Assembly: GCF_001680005.1 (NCBI RefSeq)
Contig: NC_033566.1
Span: 1,178,001-1,242,000 of the forward strand
Length of the DNA: 64,000 bases
Reading direction: 5' to 3'
Source: Plasmodium coatneyi
Lineage: Eukaryota; Apicomplexa; Aconoidasida; Haemosporida; Plasmodiidae
Shown: positions 32,913-43,257 of the stretch, one piece after another
Layout: every line of letters starts with the position of its first letter
Numbering within the stretch: the first letter of the stretch is position 1
The notes under the pieces: generated by a model
Seen by the model: only the letters and a program-made list of their open reading frames with translations
The model's database searches: none
What the model was told of the DNA's origin: nothing
Made by a program: the position numbers and the translations under genes

Positions 32913-34021
32913 ATGATGGTCGCACAACAACAGGCAAACTGTAGAATTTCGCTTACTATACTATTTCTTTGTGTCCTTGTGTTATTTGGCACCGATTACT
33001 CGAATGAGGTAAGGGGGAAGAAGTTAAGTTTAGGCACTTTTTAAAACTTATTCGTCCATTTCCTATTATCTCCTTTTTTTTGGAGGGGGGAAAATTGTTC
33101 GTAATGTGTGTAAAAATATGTGCATAATATAATTTCACGTGGTGCAAAAAGGAAATTCACCTTTCTTCCTTCCCTATCTTCCCTTTTCTTTATTCAACAT
33201 GTTAGGTACCTGCATTAAACACACCACGGAAGGGGGCAACCAACCCAAATGGCACCCCTAGTGTGCGCATTAGTAGATACTTAATGGGATATGAACAAAC
33301 TTATGTAGAAACAACACAACAAACACACCAGAACAACAACGATGACGACGTCGTCCCTTTACCGAAGGAAAGAATACGCGGCCCCTTTGATCAGAACGAT
33401 AAAAAATTATTTCACCGACTCCATGCAGCAAGAATTGGTAACAATGGTAACAATGGACGCCCCCAAATGGATAAAGATGGTGCTTCCTATCACCCCTTTT
33501 GGAAGAACCGTCGCCATTGCGATGCAATAGACCGCTCTTTGGACAGCAATTCCTCCCTGCACAGCACTTGCTCCATGGAGAGCAGTTCCGTGGATAGCAG
33601 TTCCATGGAAAGTGTTACTTCCCTATCAACAAACAACAGTAGCAGCAGCAGTTGCTCTTCCATGGACAGCAATTCCTGCATGGATAGTTTCTTTGAGGAG
33701 CGAAGTGATGACTATTCTGACTATGCTGATGATGATGACTTATCTACAAATTCTGGCAGTGTGGAAAGTCTCCTTAAGGAGCGAAATAACGACTATGATG
33801 ACTATCAATCATCACTAATGGACATATTTAAAGAAGAACAGAAGAAGAGAAAAAATGCTACATTTAGTGTAGGATCACCTAAATTCAGTAAAAGGAAGGT
33901 GCATAAATGCCCTCCCCATTCCTCATTTTTTGAATTACCTTTGCTCCCTTTTATTAATACGTTTGCTCGCCAATTACTATATTCTGTTCCTATCGCATTA
34001 ATCGTCCTTTTTTTCCTATAA
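32913..34021 (+). CDS. Putative exported Ser-rich protein, two exons
   Basis: join(32913..33008, 33206..34021), phase 0, 303 residues. Exon 1 (32 codons) carries a hydrophobic signal-like segment, ISLTILFLCVLVLFG, and ends at GTAAGG. A short signal-bearing first exon followed by one long exon is the usual layout of Plasmodium exported-protein genes. Soon after the junction, RISRYLMGYEQ contains R-x-L but not the acidic or Gln residue expected at position 5 of a PEXEL site, so export by that route is uncertain. The middle is a Ser/Met/Asp-rich repeat-like tract (SMESSSVDSSSMESVTSLS) and acidic (DDYSDYADDDD). The C-terminus ends in a hydrophobic anchor, LLYSVPIALIVLFFL. The family is unknown to me. 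Confidence 0.75.
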
Positions 34022-34619
34022 TATGGAATTATAAACACACACACACTCACATATATGTGTGTAATGGGCGGGGAATGGATTATTCCCCTATTCCAATATG
34101 ATAATATGGTAAAAGGGGGGAACGTCCCCCCAGAAATTTGCACATGGTGAGGGGGAGAATGTGTCTCAATTTTAACATATATATATAATAGGAGTACAGG
34201 GAAAAACGTCATAAGATGAACGACATATATAAAATATATATGTGGAATCTACATATAGATCGCAATGAGCTGAATATAGTGTATGGCTCTTCTGCGTATG
34301 CACATACAACATTTAATGGAAGGATTGGATACAATGAATTTAAGAGCAGTGGGATATGCCCTAATCACAAGTATCATACCAGGACATGGAGGTACAACTG
34401 TAAAAATGGGAAGAAAGAATTCATAGGTATAACGTTGCAACGTCGTGCTATAATTTAAAATTAGGTTCTACAGCACATAATAATGTGCTCCTTCCGAATG
34501 TTCACTGCAATAATTATTGCAAACCTCACTGGCATGCATAAGAACGATCCCCCATGATGATCTTGGGGCACCCACTCCTCTTTCGTTGAAAATGCCAAAA
34601 AATAATTCCAAATAATTAG
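34022..34619. other. Short intergenic stretch
   Basis: 3' flank of the exported-protein gene; an ATG-started 80-codon frame at 34216-34458 has no recognisable features and I treat it as chance. Contains short ATATAT runs. Confidence 0.4.
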
Positions 34620-35952
34620 AACAATTGTTCAAATTCTCCATGCTCCAAAAAAAGGTCTTCCCCATAAAAATTCACCAGAAAAAATAACTCAAAAAAATTC
34701 ACTAGGGAATAGAATAGAAAAATTCCGCGTGCTCCTAAAAGTGAAGATTAGAGTAGAACTTCCTCACAAAAAATTTCTTTAGAAAAATTCTCCCCAAAAA
34801 AGTAGGTTCAGGAAAAATTCCCCCAAAAAAAACTCTTCCCAAAAAATTGACTAAAAAAAATTCTCCTCGAAAGAAAATTTTCTAAAAAAATTTCATGTGC
34901 TTAGGGAAACTTCCTCAGTGAAGATCTTCCAAAAAATATTGCGGAAAATTTTCCCCAAAGAAAAAACATTCTCCCCAAAAAAATAATTTTAAAAAAGTAG
35001 GTTTAAAAAAATTCTTTCTCCAAAAAAATGTCCTCTAAGAAAGATTCTTCCTACAAAAAAATGTCCTACAAAAAAAAATTCCTCAAAAAAAGGTATCCCC
35101 AAAAAGTAGATTAAAAAATTCCTCTCCAAAAAAAATTCCTCCAAGAAAAATGTCCTCCCCAAATAAAATGCACCCAAAAAGGTGAATTAGAAAATTCCTC
35201 TAAAAAGAATTTTCCAAAAAGACAGAACTTTAAAGATATGGATTAAAAATTGTCCTCGCAAAAAAAAAAAAATTCTCCCCAAAAAAATTCTCCTCCCAAA
35301 AAACAATTTCCCCCCAAAAATATAGATTTGAACGAAAATCCTCCAAAAAAATTCTCCCTAAAGAATTCACCGAAAAAAATTCCCCCAAAAAATTTCTCCG
35401 AACAAATTTTTTAAGAAATTCTATGTGCTCCCAGAGAAATTTCCTAGGGAAATTTTTCTTCACAAAAAAAGATTCCGCGAAAATTCTTTAAAAAAAAATC
35501 TTCTAAAAAATTCCTTAAAAAAATTGGTTAAAAAAATTTTCCCGAAAAAAATTCCTCTAAAAAAATAGTTTAAAAAAATAGATTAAAAAAGGAATCTTTT
35601 AGAGCAAGTGCTTTAAGGAAAATTCTCTGGAGAATAGATTCTGAAGAATTCCTCAAAAAGGTTCCGCGTGCCCCTCCCCAGAAATGAGGAATTAGAAAAA
35701 ATTCTTCAAAAAAAAATTATGCACAAAATTCCCTTAATAAAAATAGGTTAAATGAAACCTATGGGTGTAGGTGCTTTAGGGGAAATTTCCCTAGGGGAAT
35801 TATTAGAAAAAATTTCCTTCCCAAAAAAAATTCTCCAAAAAAATTGCAAAAAAAAAATAGATTGAAAAGTTTTCTTTGAAAAAAATTCTTTAAGGGAACA
35901 TTTTTTCAAAAAAAAAAAAAAAATAATAAAATTTCCCCTCAAAAAAAAGTAG
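34620..35952 (+). repeat. A-rich degenerate repeat tract (AAAAAATTCYYCC)
   Basis: About 1.3 kb dominated by units of an A run followed by TTC(T/C)(T/C)CC, such as AAAAAATTCTCCCC. Longer sub-units recur around a GTGCT(C/T) block (near 34728, 34898, 35433, 35600, 35773), often followed by A(G)GGAAATTTCC, suggesting an older, higher-order repeat. Read on the plus strand the units give Lys/Asn/Ser/Pro-rich peptide fragments broken by stops and frame shifts. Confidence 0.75.
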
Positions 35953-36255
35953 ATTGAACAGTTTTTTAAGCGAGCTCCTTCAAGAACGGTTCTTAAAAAA
36001 TTTTTAAGGGCTGTATTAAAAATTTTCCTTAAGGAACCGATTAAAAAGTTATTTAAAAAATTAGTCCCAAACCTTTTTAAAGAATGTGCTAAGGAAATTT
36101 TCTCAAGAATACTATATAAAAAATTCCCCAATGAAATGGGTTCAACATCCAAAGTCAGAAAAATCGGACCGCAACCTAAAATGGACCCCAGCGAGAATTA
36201 TGTAAAATTCTGCCGAAAGAAATTAACATTTAACTTCTTTCTAAATGCTCATTAA
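35953..36255 (+). pseudogene. 100-codon open stretch at the end of the A-rich tract, possible gene remnant
   Basis: After a TAG at 35950 the plus strand stays open for 100 codons to TAA at 36253-36255. The encoded peptide is clearly less repetitive than the tract before it: amphipathic Lys/Phe/Leu helices (FKRAPSRTVLKKFLRAVLKI, then KEPIKKLFKKLVPNLFKECA) and a more mixed end (PQPKMDPSENYVKFCRKK). There is no early ATG and no obvious splice acceptor. It may be the 3' end of a gene whose repetitive upstream part decayed through A-tract slippage. It stops 23 bases before the next gene's ATG. Confidence 0.4.
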
Positions 36256-36278
36256 TTTAATCATCTAGTAAAGTCATA

Positions 36279-37018
36279 ATGATTTTTACTAGAGGAATAA
36301 TATATCTACTTCTTATGGTACAATGTACTGTTGTAGTGGCGAACACTGAGTCCACCGCCTGTAGCTGTAGTGGGAGCTCTGGCACAACGAGCAGCGGCGG
36401 AAATAATTTCCTAGGTCCCCTTTGGACAAAGTATAAATGCTTCTTGTGTACAATATGTGGAGGAATTAGTGATGACCTGAAAAAGCACTGTGGTGACGAA
36501 GTGGCCATCCCTGTTCTCCTCTTTCTTCTTTCCATGATATGTGGTATCATCCAATTTCTTCTTAGAGAGGTACAATATGAAAACAAAAAAACATATTTTA
36601 TATTTTAACATTTCACATTCCACATATATATATGTCATGGAATGTGGAATATATTATATACATATGCATATATATGTAAAGCATATATATATACCTACCT
36701 ACGCCCCTTTTTTCATTTTAGTGGTGTTTATGTTGTCGAAGAAGAAGAAGAGGAAGGGCAAGACAGGCTATATGCAACACAAACGAGAATATACGTATCG
36801 TAGGACCTGGAGGAATGCCATGCAAAATAGTGTGCGAAGGAACGGGACAACCACCATCACCAGAAGAGGTGCAGCAGCAATCTGAATCTGAAGAGTCGGA
36901 CAAAAAGAACGCAAAGGAAGAAAATAAAAGAAGAGTGAAGCGCTCATCAGAGGGAACAGGTTCTACGGGGAGCGATGGAGACGGCGACACCCTCCGTGTA
37001 GGGTACAATAAAACGTGA
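36279..37018 (+). CDS. Small Cys-rich membrane protein with basic tail, two exons
   Basis: join(36279..36569, 36722..37018), phase 0, 195 residues. Exon 1 begins with a signal-like segment (GIIYLLLMVQCTVVVANTES), then a Cys/Ser/Gly linker (CSCSGSSGTTSSGG), a Cys-rich stretch (KCFLCTICGGISDDLKKHCG) and a membrane span (IPVLLFLLSMICGIIQFLL). Exon 2 opens with WCLCCRRRRRGRARQ, a palmitoylation-like Cys pair next to an Arg run just inside the membrane, then a Ser/Glu/Lys-rich soluble tail ending GYNKT. Intron borders are GTACAA..TTTTAG. A type I topology is expected. I do not recognise the family; its place among KIR genes suggests another surface or exported protein. Confidence 0.7.
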
Positions 37019-37600
37019 AAGAGGAAAGGTCTGAGTACAAATTATAAAATTGTCCTATAACTTATGATAGGAAATAAATTTTTTCTCCTCTTAGGGTATG
37101 CATTTTTTCCCCTCTTTTCCTCTTTTCTTTGCATTATCCACCTTTATATTATTCCTTTTTTTTTTTTTTTTTTTGAACTCTCTTCAGTATGTTGTTAATT
37201 TTCTTTTTTTCACCCTTTTTAGAAACCTTTCTTCCTTTTTTGTGTCAATTACTTCAAAAGTTTGTAATGTTTGCTTCCTTTTTTTTTTAAATTTTCCTAA
37301 CATTTTCCCTAAAACAACTCTACCTAATTCGACGATTCTATGAGCATATAGTAACAATTTAACGCCGGTCGTAATTTTTCTACTATATAACTATTGCCAA
37401 GGGATTTATGTGCTATATATTTTTCCTATTGGTCCTTTTTTCCCTTTCGTGCTTTCTTTTATATTCTACATAAAAAAATATTCATGTACATATATTTATT
37501 TGGAACTCCCTTTTTTTCTTCCCCTATTTTTGATAACTATTGTGGTCACCCATTCATACACTACTGGAGCAGTCACCGCATCCCCCCTTCCTTCTTTTTT
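37019..37600. other. T-rich noncoding DNA
   Basis: Poly-T and C/T-rich DNA (longest T run near 37157-37174). Only Phe-rich chance frames. 3' flank of the small membrane-protein gene. Confidence 0.45.
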
Positions 37601-38110
37601 CAATTATTTCTTTGTGACAAAATTTATATTAGGGCATTCTTTATTTTTGGACAACTCTTTTATTGACACATTTATTGGGGCATTTTTTTCTGTGTGACAA
37701 ATTTATATTACGGTACATTTTTCATTTTGGACAATTTTTTTTTTTTTTGGCTAATTTTTTCTGTGTAACAAATTTATATTAAGGAATTATTTTTTCACAA
37801 CTTCTTTTCGCAATTTTCTTTGACAATTTTCTTTTGACAAATTTATTAATCAAATTTTTCTTTTGTTTTGGCTAATTTTTTCTGTGTGACAAATTTATAT
37901 TAGGGCATTTTTTTTTTTTTGTGCAATTTTTTCTCTGTGACAAAATTTATGTTAGGGCATTCTTTTTCTTTTTTGTGCAATTTTTTCTGTGTGACAATTT
38001 ATATTAGGGAATTTTTTTTGACAATTTTTTTGGTTCATTTTTTTGACATTTTTTTTCGCAATTTTCTGTGACAATTTTCTATGATAATTTTTTTGGACAA
38101 TTTTTTTTTC
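37601..38110 (+). repeat. T-rich tandem repeat with TGTGACAAATTTATATTAGGGCAT core
   Basis: Five to six imperfect copies of a roughly 50-65 base unit: a T run, then CTGTGTGACAAATTTATATTAGGGCA, then a T run with GGACAA or TGGCTAA. Copies begin near 37610, 37688, 37760, 37880, 37935 and 37988. The right end degenerates into TTTTGACAATTTT units. Confidence 0.75.
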
Positions 38111-38392
38111 TCTTTTTATTTTTGTTTTTTTTTTCCTTTTCCACTTATATTTATTACACATGAACATGTAAACAATTTAATACGCAAAACAAAAAAAAAA
38201 AAGGGGGGGAAAAGGAAAAATGTTATTTTGCTTCTTTCCCTCTTACACACTGTATATAAAATTCGTGGTTACTTATGCTCCCCCCATGGGGGACATTATA
38301 ATCCAAGTATAATTTATGGGAGGGTACACTACATACTACTTATAATTTGGAATTACATTACATACTCCGTATAATTAGGGCAAGGAAGAACA

Positions 38393-39916
38393 TTACATTC
38401 GATCATAACCTATGTTTCTTTGCCCTTGTGATCTCTGTTTCCTTTGTTGCCTTGGTTGCTGTTGCCTTTGCTGCCGGTACTGATGCTGTTGCTTCCCCCT
38501 ATTATTTGTTCCTTCTATCCTTCCTGTTGATGGTACGTGGGTGGATGGTCGTCGTCGCCGTTGTTCAACATTATATATGGTAGATTCGTCAATAGAACCT
38601 GTTGTAGAAGTATCTGTCGTATATAATGTTGAGGTGTCTGTTAACGTGTCCATTTCTTGTCTGATGGTTGATCTTCCCTTTCTTCTGCTTCTGTTGATGC
38701 TGCTTCTAGTGCTGTTTCCATCGGAGGAAAGGGTGTTACGTATTCCAGAAAATAAGGAGGTATACTAAGATTGGAAAGAAAAAAAAAAAGAAGAAAGGAG
38801 CAATGAAAAGAAGGACGGGGTCGAAATATGTATTACATATATATGGGGTATGTATATATATAAACACATATATGTAAGTATATATGTATATATATATGTT
38901 TAATACAGCTCATTTTTTTTACATTCATTCTTTGCATTCATTTGACTTTAGCATTTATTTTTTTTACATAGACAAGAAAATATGGAATAAAATGCTAGTA
39001 AAAATGGCACTATTATTCACATATTTTTAAATGTATAATTTATAATTGTCACCTTATATAAGAAAAATAGGGCTGTGGGAAGTCCGACTAGTGCGATGGC
39101 AGAGGAAACAGCTGCAATACTGGGAGATGCGGTACTTGCTTCAGGTGCTGCAGTACATTCCAGTTCTTGTAGTTTTTGCTGACTATGTTGTTCATTCCCC
39201 TTCCTGATTATAGTACAATATGCATCACTATCAGTTTTTCCTGCACATCCATCATATACATCACTATAAGCTGAGTAACTACTTTTCAGGAACTGGTAAC
39301 ATTCTCCATCACATAGAATGTTACTATTACTTACTTTTTCCTTCATTTTACTGTAGTTTTTTACGTATTCATATGCTTCTTTCCTTCGCTTGAAATTGTC
39401 CTTTTCAATTTTATCAGTGCCTACATTTTCACACTGAAGTTCAATAGAAATTTTCTTTAGTATTTCGTAAATTTTATTCATAGCATCTGGGAAATTGGTG
39501 ATAGTTAATTTGTTCAATAATAAATCTCCTAGCCAAAAATAAAAAAAATAACATGGTATATTATTGGGTGGACTGCTTTCCCTCATTTTAGATGCGTAAC
39601 AGTAGGCTTCGAATATTTCTTCCGTATAGTCTCTGTTCTTCCTATATTCCCTTAATTTTCCATTCAAAGCTAACCATGCCCGCTGGGGGTCCCCATCGGG
39701 ACAGTGTTTCTGTGATCTATTAAATATATCATAATAATCCGATTTCGAGAGTAACACTTTTTCCAGATCTTTCCTCTGTAGAAATGAATAAGAGAATATA
39801 TGCTTCCATGTATTTTTCGTTTTTACTTATTGTACCGTACACAAAATATTCTGCAAATGTTATTTACAAATACACCCTGGACAAAAGTAGCTTACCTTCA
39901 GCATCTTCCCTGTCAT
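38393..39916 (-). CDS. KIR variant surface protein, complete three-exon gene (KIR-C)
   Basis: complement(join(38393..38764, 39053..39775, 39896..39916)): 7, 241 and 123 codons, 371 residues, phase-0 joins. Exon 1 encodes only MTGKMLK (donor GTAAGC). Exon 2 starts RKDLEKVLLSKSDYYDIFN, has the KIR landmarks AYCYASKM, NIPCYFFYFWLGDLL, YEYVKNYSKM and CDGECYQFLK, a Glu/Ala/Ser linker, and a membrane span (AVSSAIALVGLPTALFFLYK). Exon 3 starts YTSLFSGIRN and is Ser/Thr then Gln/Arg-rich, ending RNIGYDRM, the same tail pattern as the other KIRs. The exon 2 donor (GTGACA) is weak; exon 1 could also be read in another frame, so the extreme N-terminus is the least sure part. Confidence 0.88.
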
Positions 39917-40889
39917 TGTTCATGCACACATTCCGGTACATATAAGTTGAATTTATGTTAACAGGTTGTGCTGCTCCTATATATTCGTATATTCAAAAAT
40001 TCAGAATACATATGTGAGAACTTTCTGCTGGTTCCACAATGATTACAAACGAATACCTTCCAAATTGCTATTATTCCTAATATTATGCACACTCCTTAAT
40101 TTTTTAAAGCAATGATTATGCATTCTACATGCGCGTGCAATGCTTTCTGTACATAATTAAAGCATAAAAATAGGAACAAACTTGTCACAAAAATGAAATA
40201 AAAAGGGGAGAAGAAATTGAAAATTTCTTCATATACATGTGCATCTATGCATTATATTATATTACTCGACCATTTCATTGATGGTTGAGGATGTTGCACA
40301 CAATTATTTTGCACCTTCCCTAAACTATTATGTAAAAAAAGGACAGTTGGCGCAATTTTTCTTCTTTTGGGGGGTAAAAAATTCTTTACCACACTGTCCC
40401 TTAATGTTCTGCTGCTAGGTAAAAATAATGTTAAACTTTGTTATACTATGCAGTATATGCATACAAGGTGTTACTTTGCCCCCCCCTCTTTTTTTGTGTA
40501 CTACCCTTATTGTGTGTACTCTTCCCATTTCTTTTTTTTTTTTTTTTTAATTTTTAGAGGGGTAGACGGATGTATTTTTTTCTTTATATTTATTTCTTTT
40601 TCTTAAAATATTATGAACTCAATTTAATTTTTTTTCGTACACATATTTTTTTGGGGACATTGCATGATATTTATGCAGAAGTATGCAAGAAAAATATAAG
40701 GAAATATAAAGGGAAATGTAAGGAAAGTGTAAATTTGTGAGAAATAAATTACAAATTATAATATTTTTACGTTTACATCCCACAGTTAACATAATAGCAC
40801 ATTTGCATACGTAATGTAATAGCACATTGCACACTGTATATAAACTGTGCCCGGTCATTATAATTCCTAAGGTGGACGGATAGGGAATA
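39917..40889. other. Intergenic DNA between two KIR genes
   Basis: No gene seen. T runs at 40531-40549; TTACATTGCATAC-like blocks near the KIR-D 3' end (40795-40835) resemble blocks downstream of the other KIR genes. Confidence 0.45.
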
Positions 40890-41211
40890 TTATGTAGGAT
40901 GATATTTTATATTAGCTCTTCTCTTCCTATTATTATTTGTCCCCCTCCTGGATGATGTTGTTGTAGTATATGGAGCAGAAAATACGGTATAATGATCTCC
41001 TGCTATTGAATGTTCTGTGGAATATTCGGTAGAAGAATTGTCGTCTGAGAAGTTGTTTAGGTCTTGTCGAACGGACCTTTTTCTTCTTTTATTGTTGCTT
41101 CCAAAGAAGATGTTTTTTATCCCAGAAGGTAAAAGATTATACTGAATAAAGGAAAAAAAAAAAAAAGAAAAGAAAGGAAGGATAGGAATATGCATTACAT
41201 GTACATATATA

Positions 41212-41252
<41 letters not shown>

Positions 41253-42423
41253 TACAGTTTATTTATGTGTTTTTATGTATTTTAATAAAAAATATTAGTA
41301 AAATTGCACTATTATTTTTATACTTTTATCATAGTGTTAATTGTACTTTATATAAAAAGAAAATAACGGCAGGTAGTGCTACTGTGGCCAATGCACCACC
41401 AGACACGGCACCAGGGGAGATGCTGCTAGCAGAACCATCATCTTTTTCACCCTCCTTCCTGTGACTACCACCACTGTCGCTACCACCCTTTCCTTCTCCA
41501 CCGCTGACGCCGTCACGGCCGCGTGGAGAATCTACACATGGAGCGGAAGAACCTGGTTTGCATGTTCCAGTACTTCCGGGACCAGAAGAACCGGGAGACT
41601 GATGTCCTGTACTACCTGGGCCGGAAGAACCCATCATGCCCCCAGGTTTTGCTGGAGCTGGTTTCTCTGGGCATGTTAACTCCAGTGAGCCCCACGGCTT
41701 CCACGCCCCTCCATTCAAGTGCTCCTTCCTAAATGCTATACAATATTCAATATTATCACTCGTACCATTCTCACAAACATTACATAACCCTGGATACCGT
41801 GACTCAGCACTCGTGCGTAGTTGGGTAAATTTCATATTCTTCAAATACGAACTACAGTTCGGTTTACTCTGTAGAGCTTTAATGTTATATTCATAATCAA
41901 AAAATTGTTTAAACGTTTCGAAGAGAGATTCCATAATTTCAGGGTATATATTAGTACATTCCCTTTTTTTGCTTATATGCCCCGAAGGGAATGTCTGCAG
42001 TGCATTATAAATTGCCTTCATGGCATGCGTAAAAGTTCCTCCTCTCTTCAATTTGTCCTTTATTTGAGTACATATCCAAAAGAACAAGAAATAACAGGGT
42101 GTATTATCGGGAGGATCCTGCGACTTATTTTTTTTCTTCATCCAACTTGCGTAACAGTAGTTCTGTAGAATTTCATTGGCAAAACTATCAGGAATTTCCG
42201 TGTAATCCCTCAATATTTTTTCCATTTTCTTTTTTATACTTTGCTCCTCATGGTGCTTGTTTTGTCCTTCATAAAGTACACTACACCCTAGAGGTGCGTC
42301 GAATAAAGTATATACTGCATCTGAGGGTAACATCTTTGAATCTGGATCACCACCCTACAAAATGTGTAATTAAAGGAGAAAATATATAGAATATATATGT
42401 GGACACAATCCTATGTGCCCCCT

Positions 42424-42462
<39 letters not shown>

Positions 42463-43257
42463 CTATGTCCATATATATATATACATATCATATACATATA
42501 TGTATAGAGCATTATATGCGTGCACTATTGGAATGTCTATTTTGAACAGTTGAACTTTGAACATATATAAACTAACTGCCACTTCTTCTGCCACGTCTGT
42601 CAAGGATGTAAAGTGTTCCTTATGTTTAGATACACATTCCCTCTTCAGCTTTTCTGGACGATTGTCTTCATTGAGTACATCATCAATTAGTGTGCAGTAC
42701 TGTTCTGTCGTACGACTAGCGCAATAACTATTTACAGTATTATAGTCATTAATAACTCCCTCCAAATACTTGGCATATTTCCCCCCACAAGCGCCCTTCT
42801 CACCCGGTAAGTAATTTTCTATAGTTTGATAGTTGTTCCAGTAGTCAAAGACAGTTTTTCTCTGCTTGAAAATGGTTTCACTGGTTCCAGTGTATAGGCT
42901 ATTATATGTTATATTAGAACATGACGACTTTAATGCTGTATAAACTTTTTTCATAACATCCTGAAATTGACTATAATGCCTTTTTCCTAATTCATTAAAG
43001 ACCTTTTCGCCAATCCAAAAATATAATGCACCGCAATACTTATCATCGAGCACTTTTTGCCCTCCTTTCTTCTCTACTACATGATACCAAGCGTAGCCAA
43101 TCTTCTTTGCACAATTATAGTTCTCTGAGTATGGCTTCAATGCCTCCAGTACATCATTTGCGCGTAAAGCGGGATTAGGATCACTGGTGTACAGTTCCTC
43201 TTTAACATCGAAATCCCGATATGCCTGATTTGAAGGTAATGCATTCAAGCATGCATC
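40890..43257 (-). CDS. KIR variant protein with two PIR modules and a CD99-like juxtamembrane stretch (KIR-D)
   Basis: Exons, 5' to 3' on the minus strand: module 1 about 42577..43257, module 2 plus membrane span 41347..42354, tail 40890..41141, joins in phase 0; the short first exon was not found with confidence. Module 1 starts DACLNALPSNQAYRDF and has YCGALYFWIGEKVFNEL and VFDYWNNYQTIENYL but no membrane span; its donor could be at 42577 (GTTAGT) or 42556 (GTTCAA). Module 2 starts GGDPDSKMLPSDAVYTLFD and has NTPCYFLFFWICTQ and FDYEYNIKAL. A Pro/Gly/Ser stalk with Cys pairs follows, then a stretch beginning DGVSGGEGKGGSDSGGSHRK (41446-41514), nearly identical to host CD99 as I recall it, then the span VALPAVIFFLYK. 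The tail starts YNLLPSGIKN and ends ANIKYHPT. Confidence 0.85.
41210..41246. repeat. (TA)n microsatellite in KIR-D intron before the tail exon
   Basis: An uninterrupted run of about 16 TA units lies between the module 2 exon and the tail exon. Confidence 0.9.
42425..42484. repeat. (TA)n microsatellite in the intron between KIR-D modules
   Basis: Two neighbouring TA runs (42427-42459 and 42472-42484) sit in the intron that separates module 1 from module 2. Confidence 0.9.

Noticed and set aside
34989..36152. Minus-strand Phe-rich frames in the A-rich tract
   Set aside because: They are the complement of A/TTC repeats; the plus strand gives the more protein-like reading at the 3' end.
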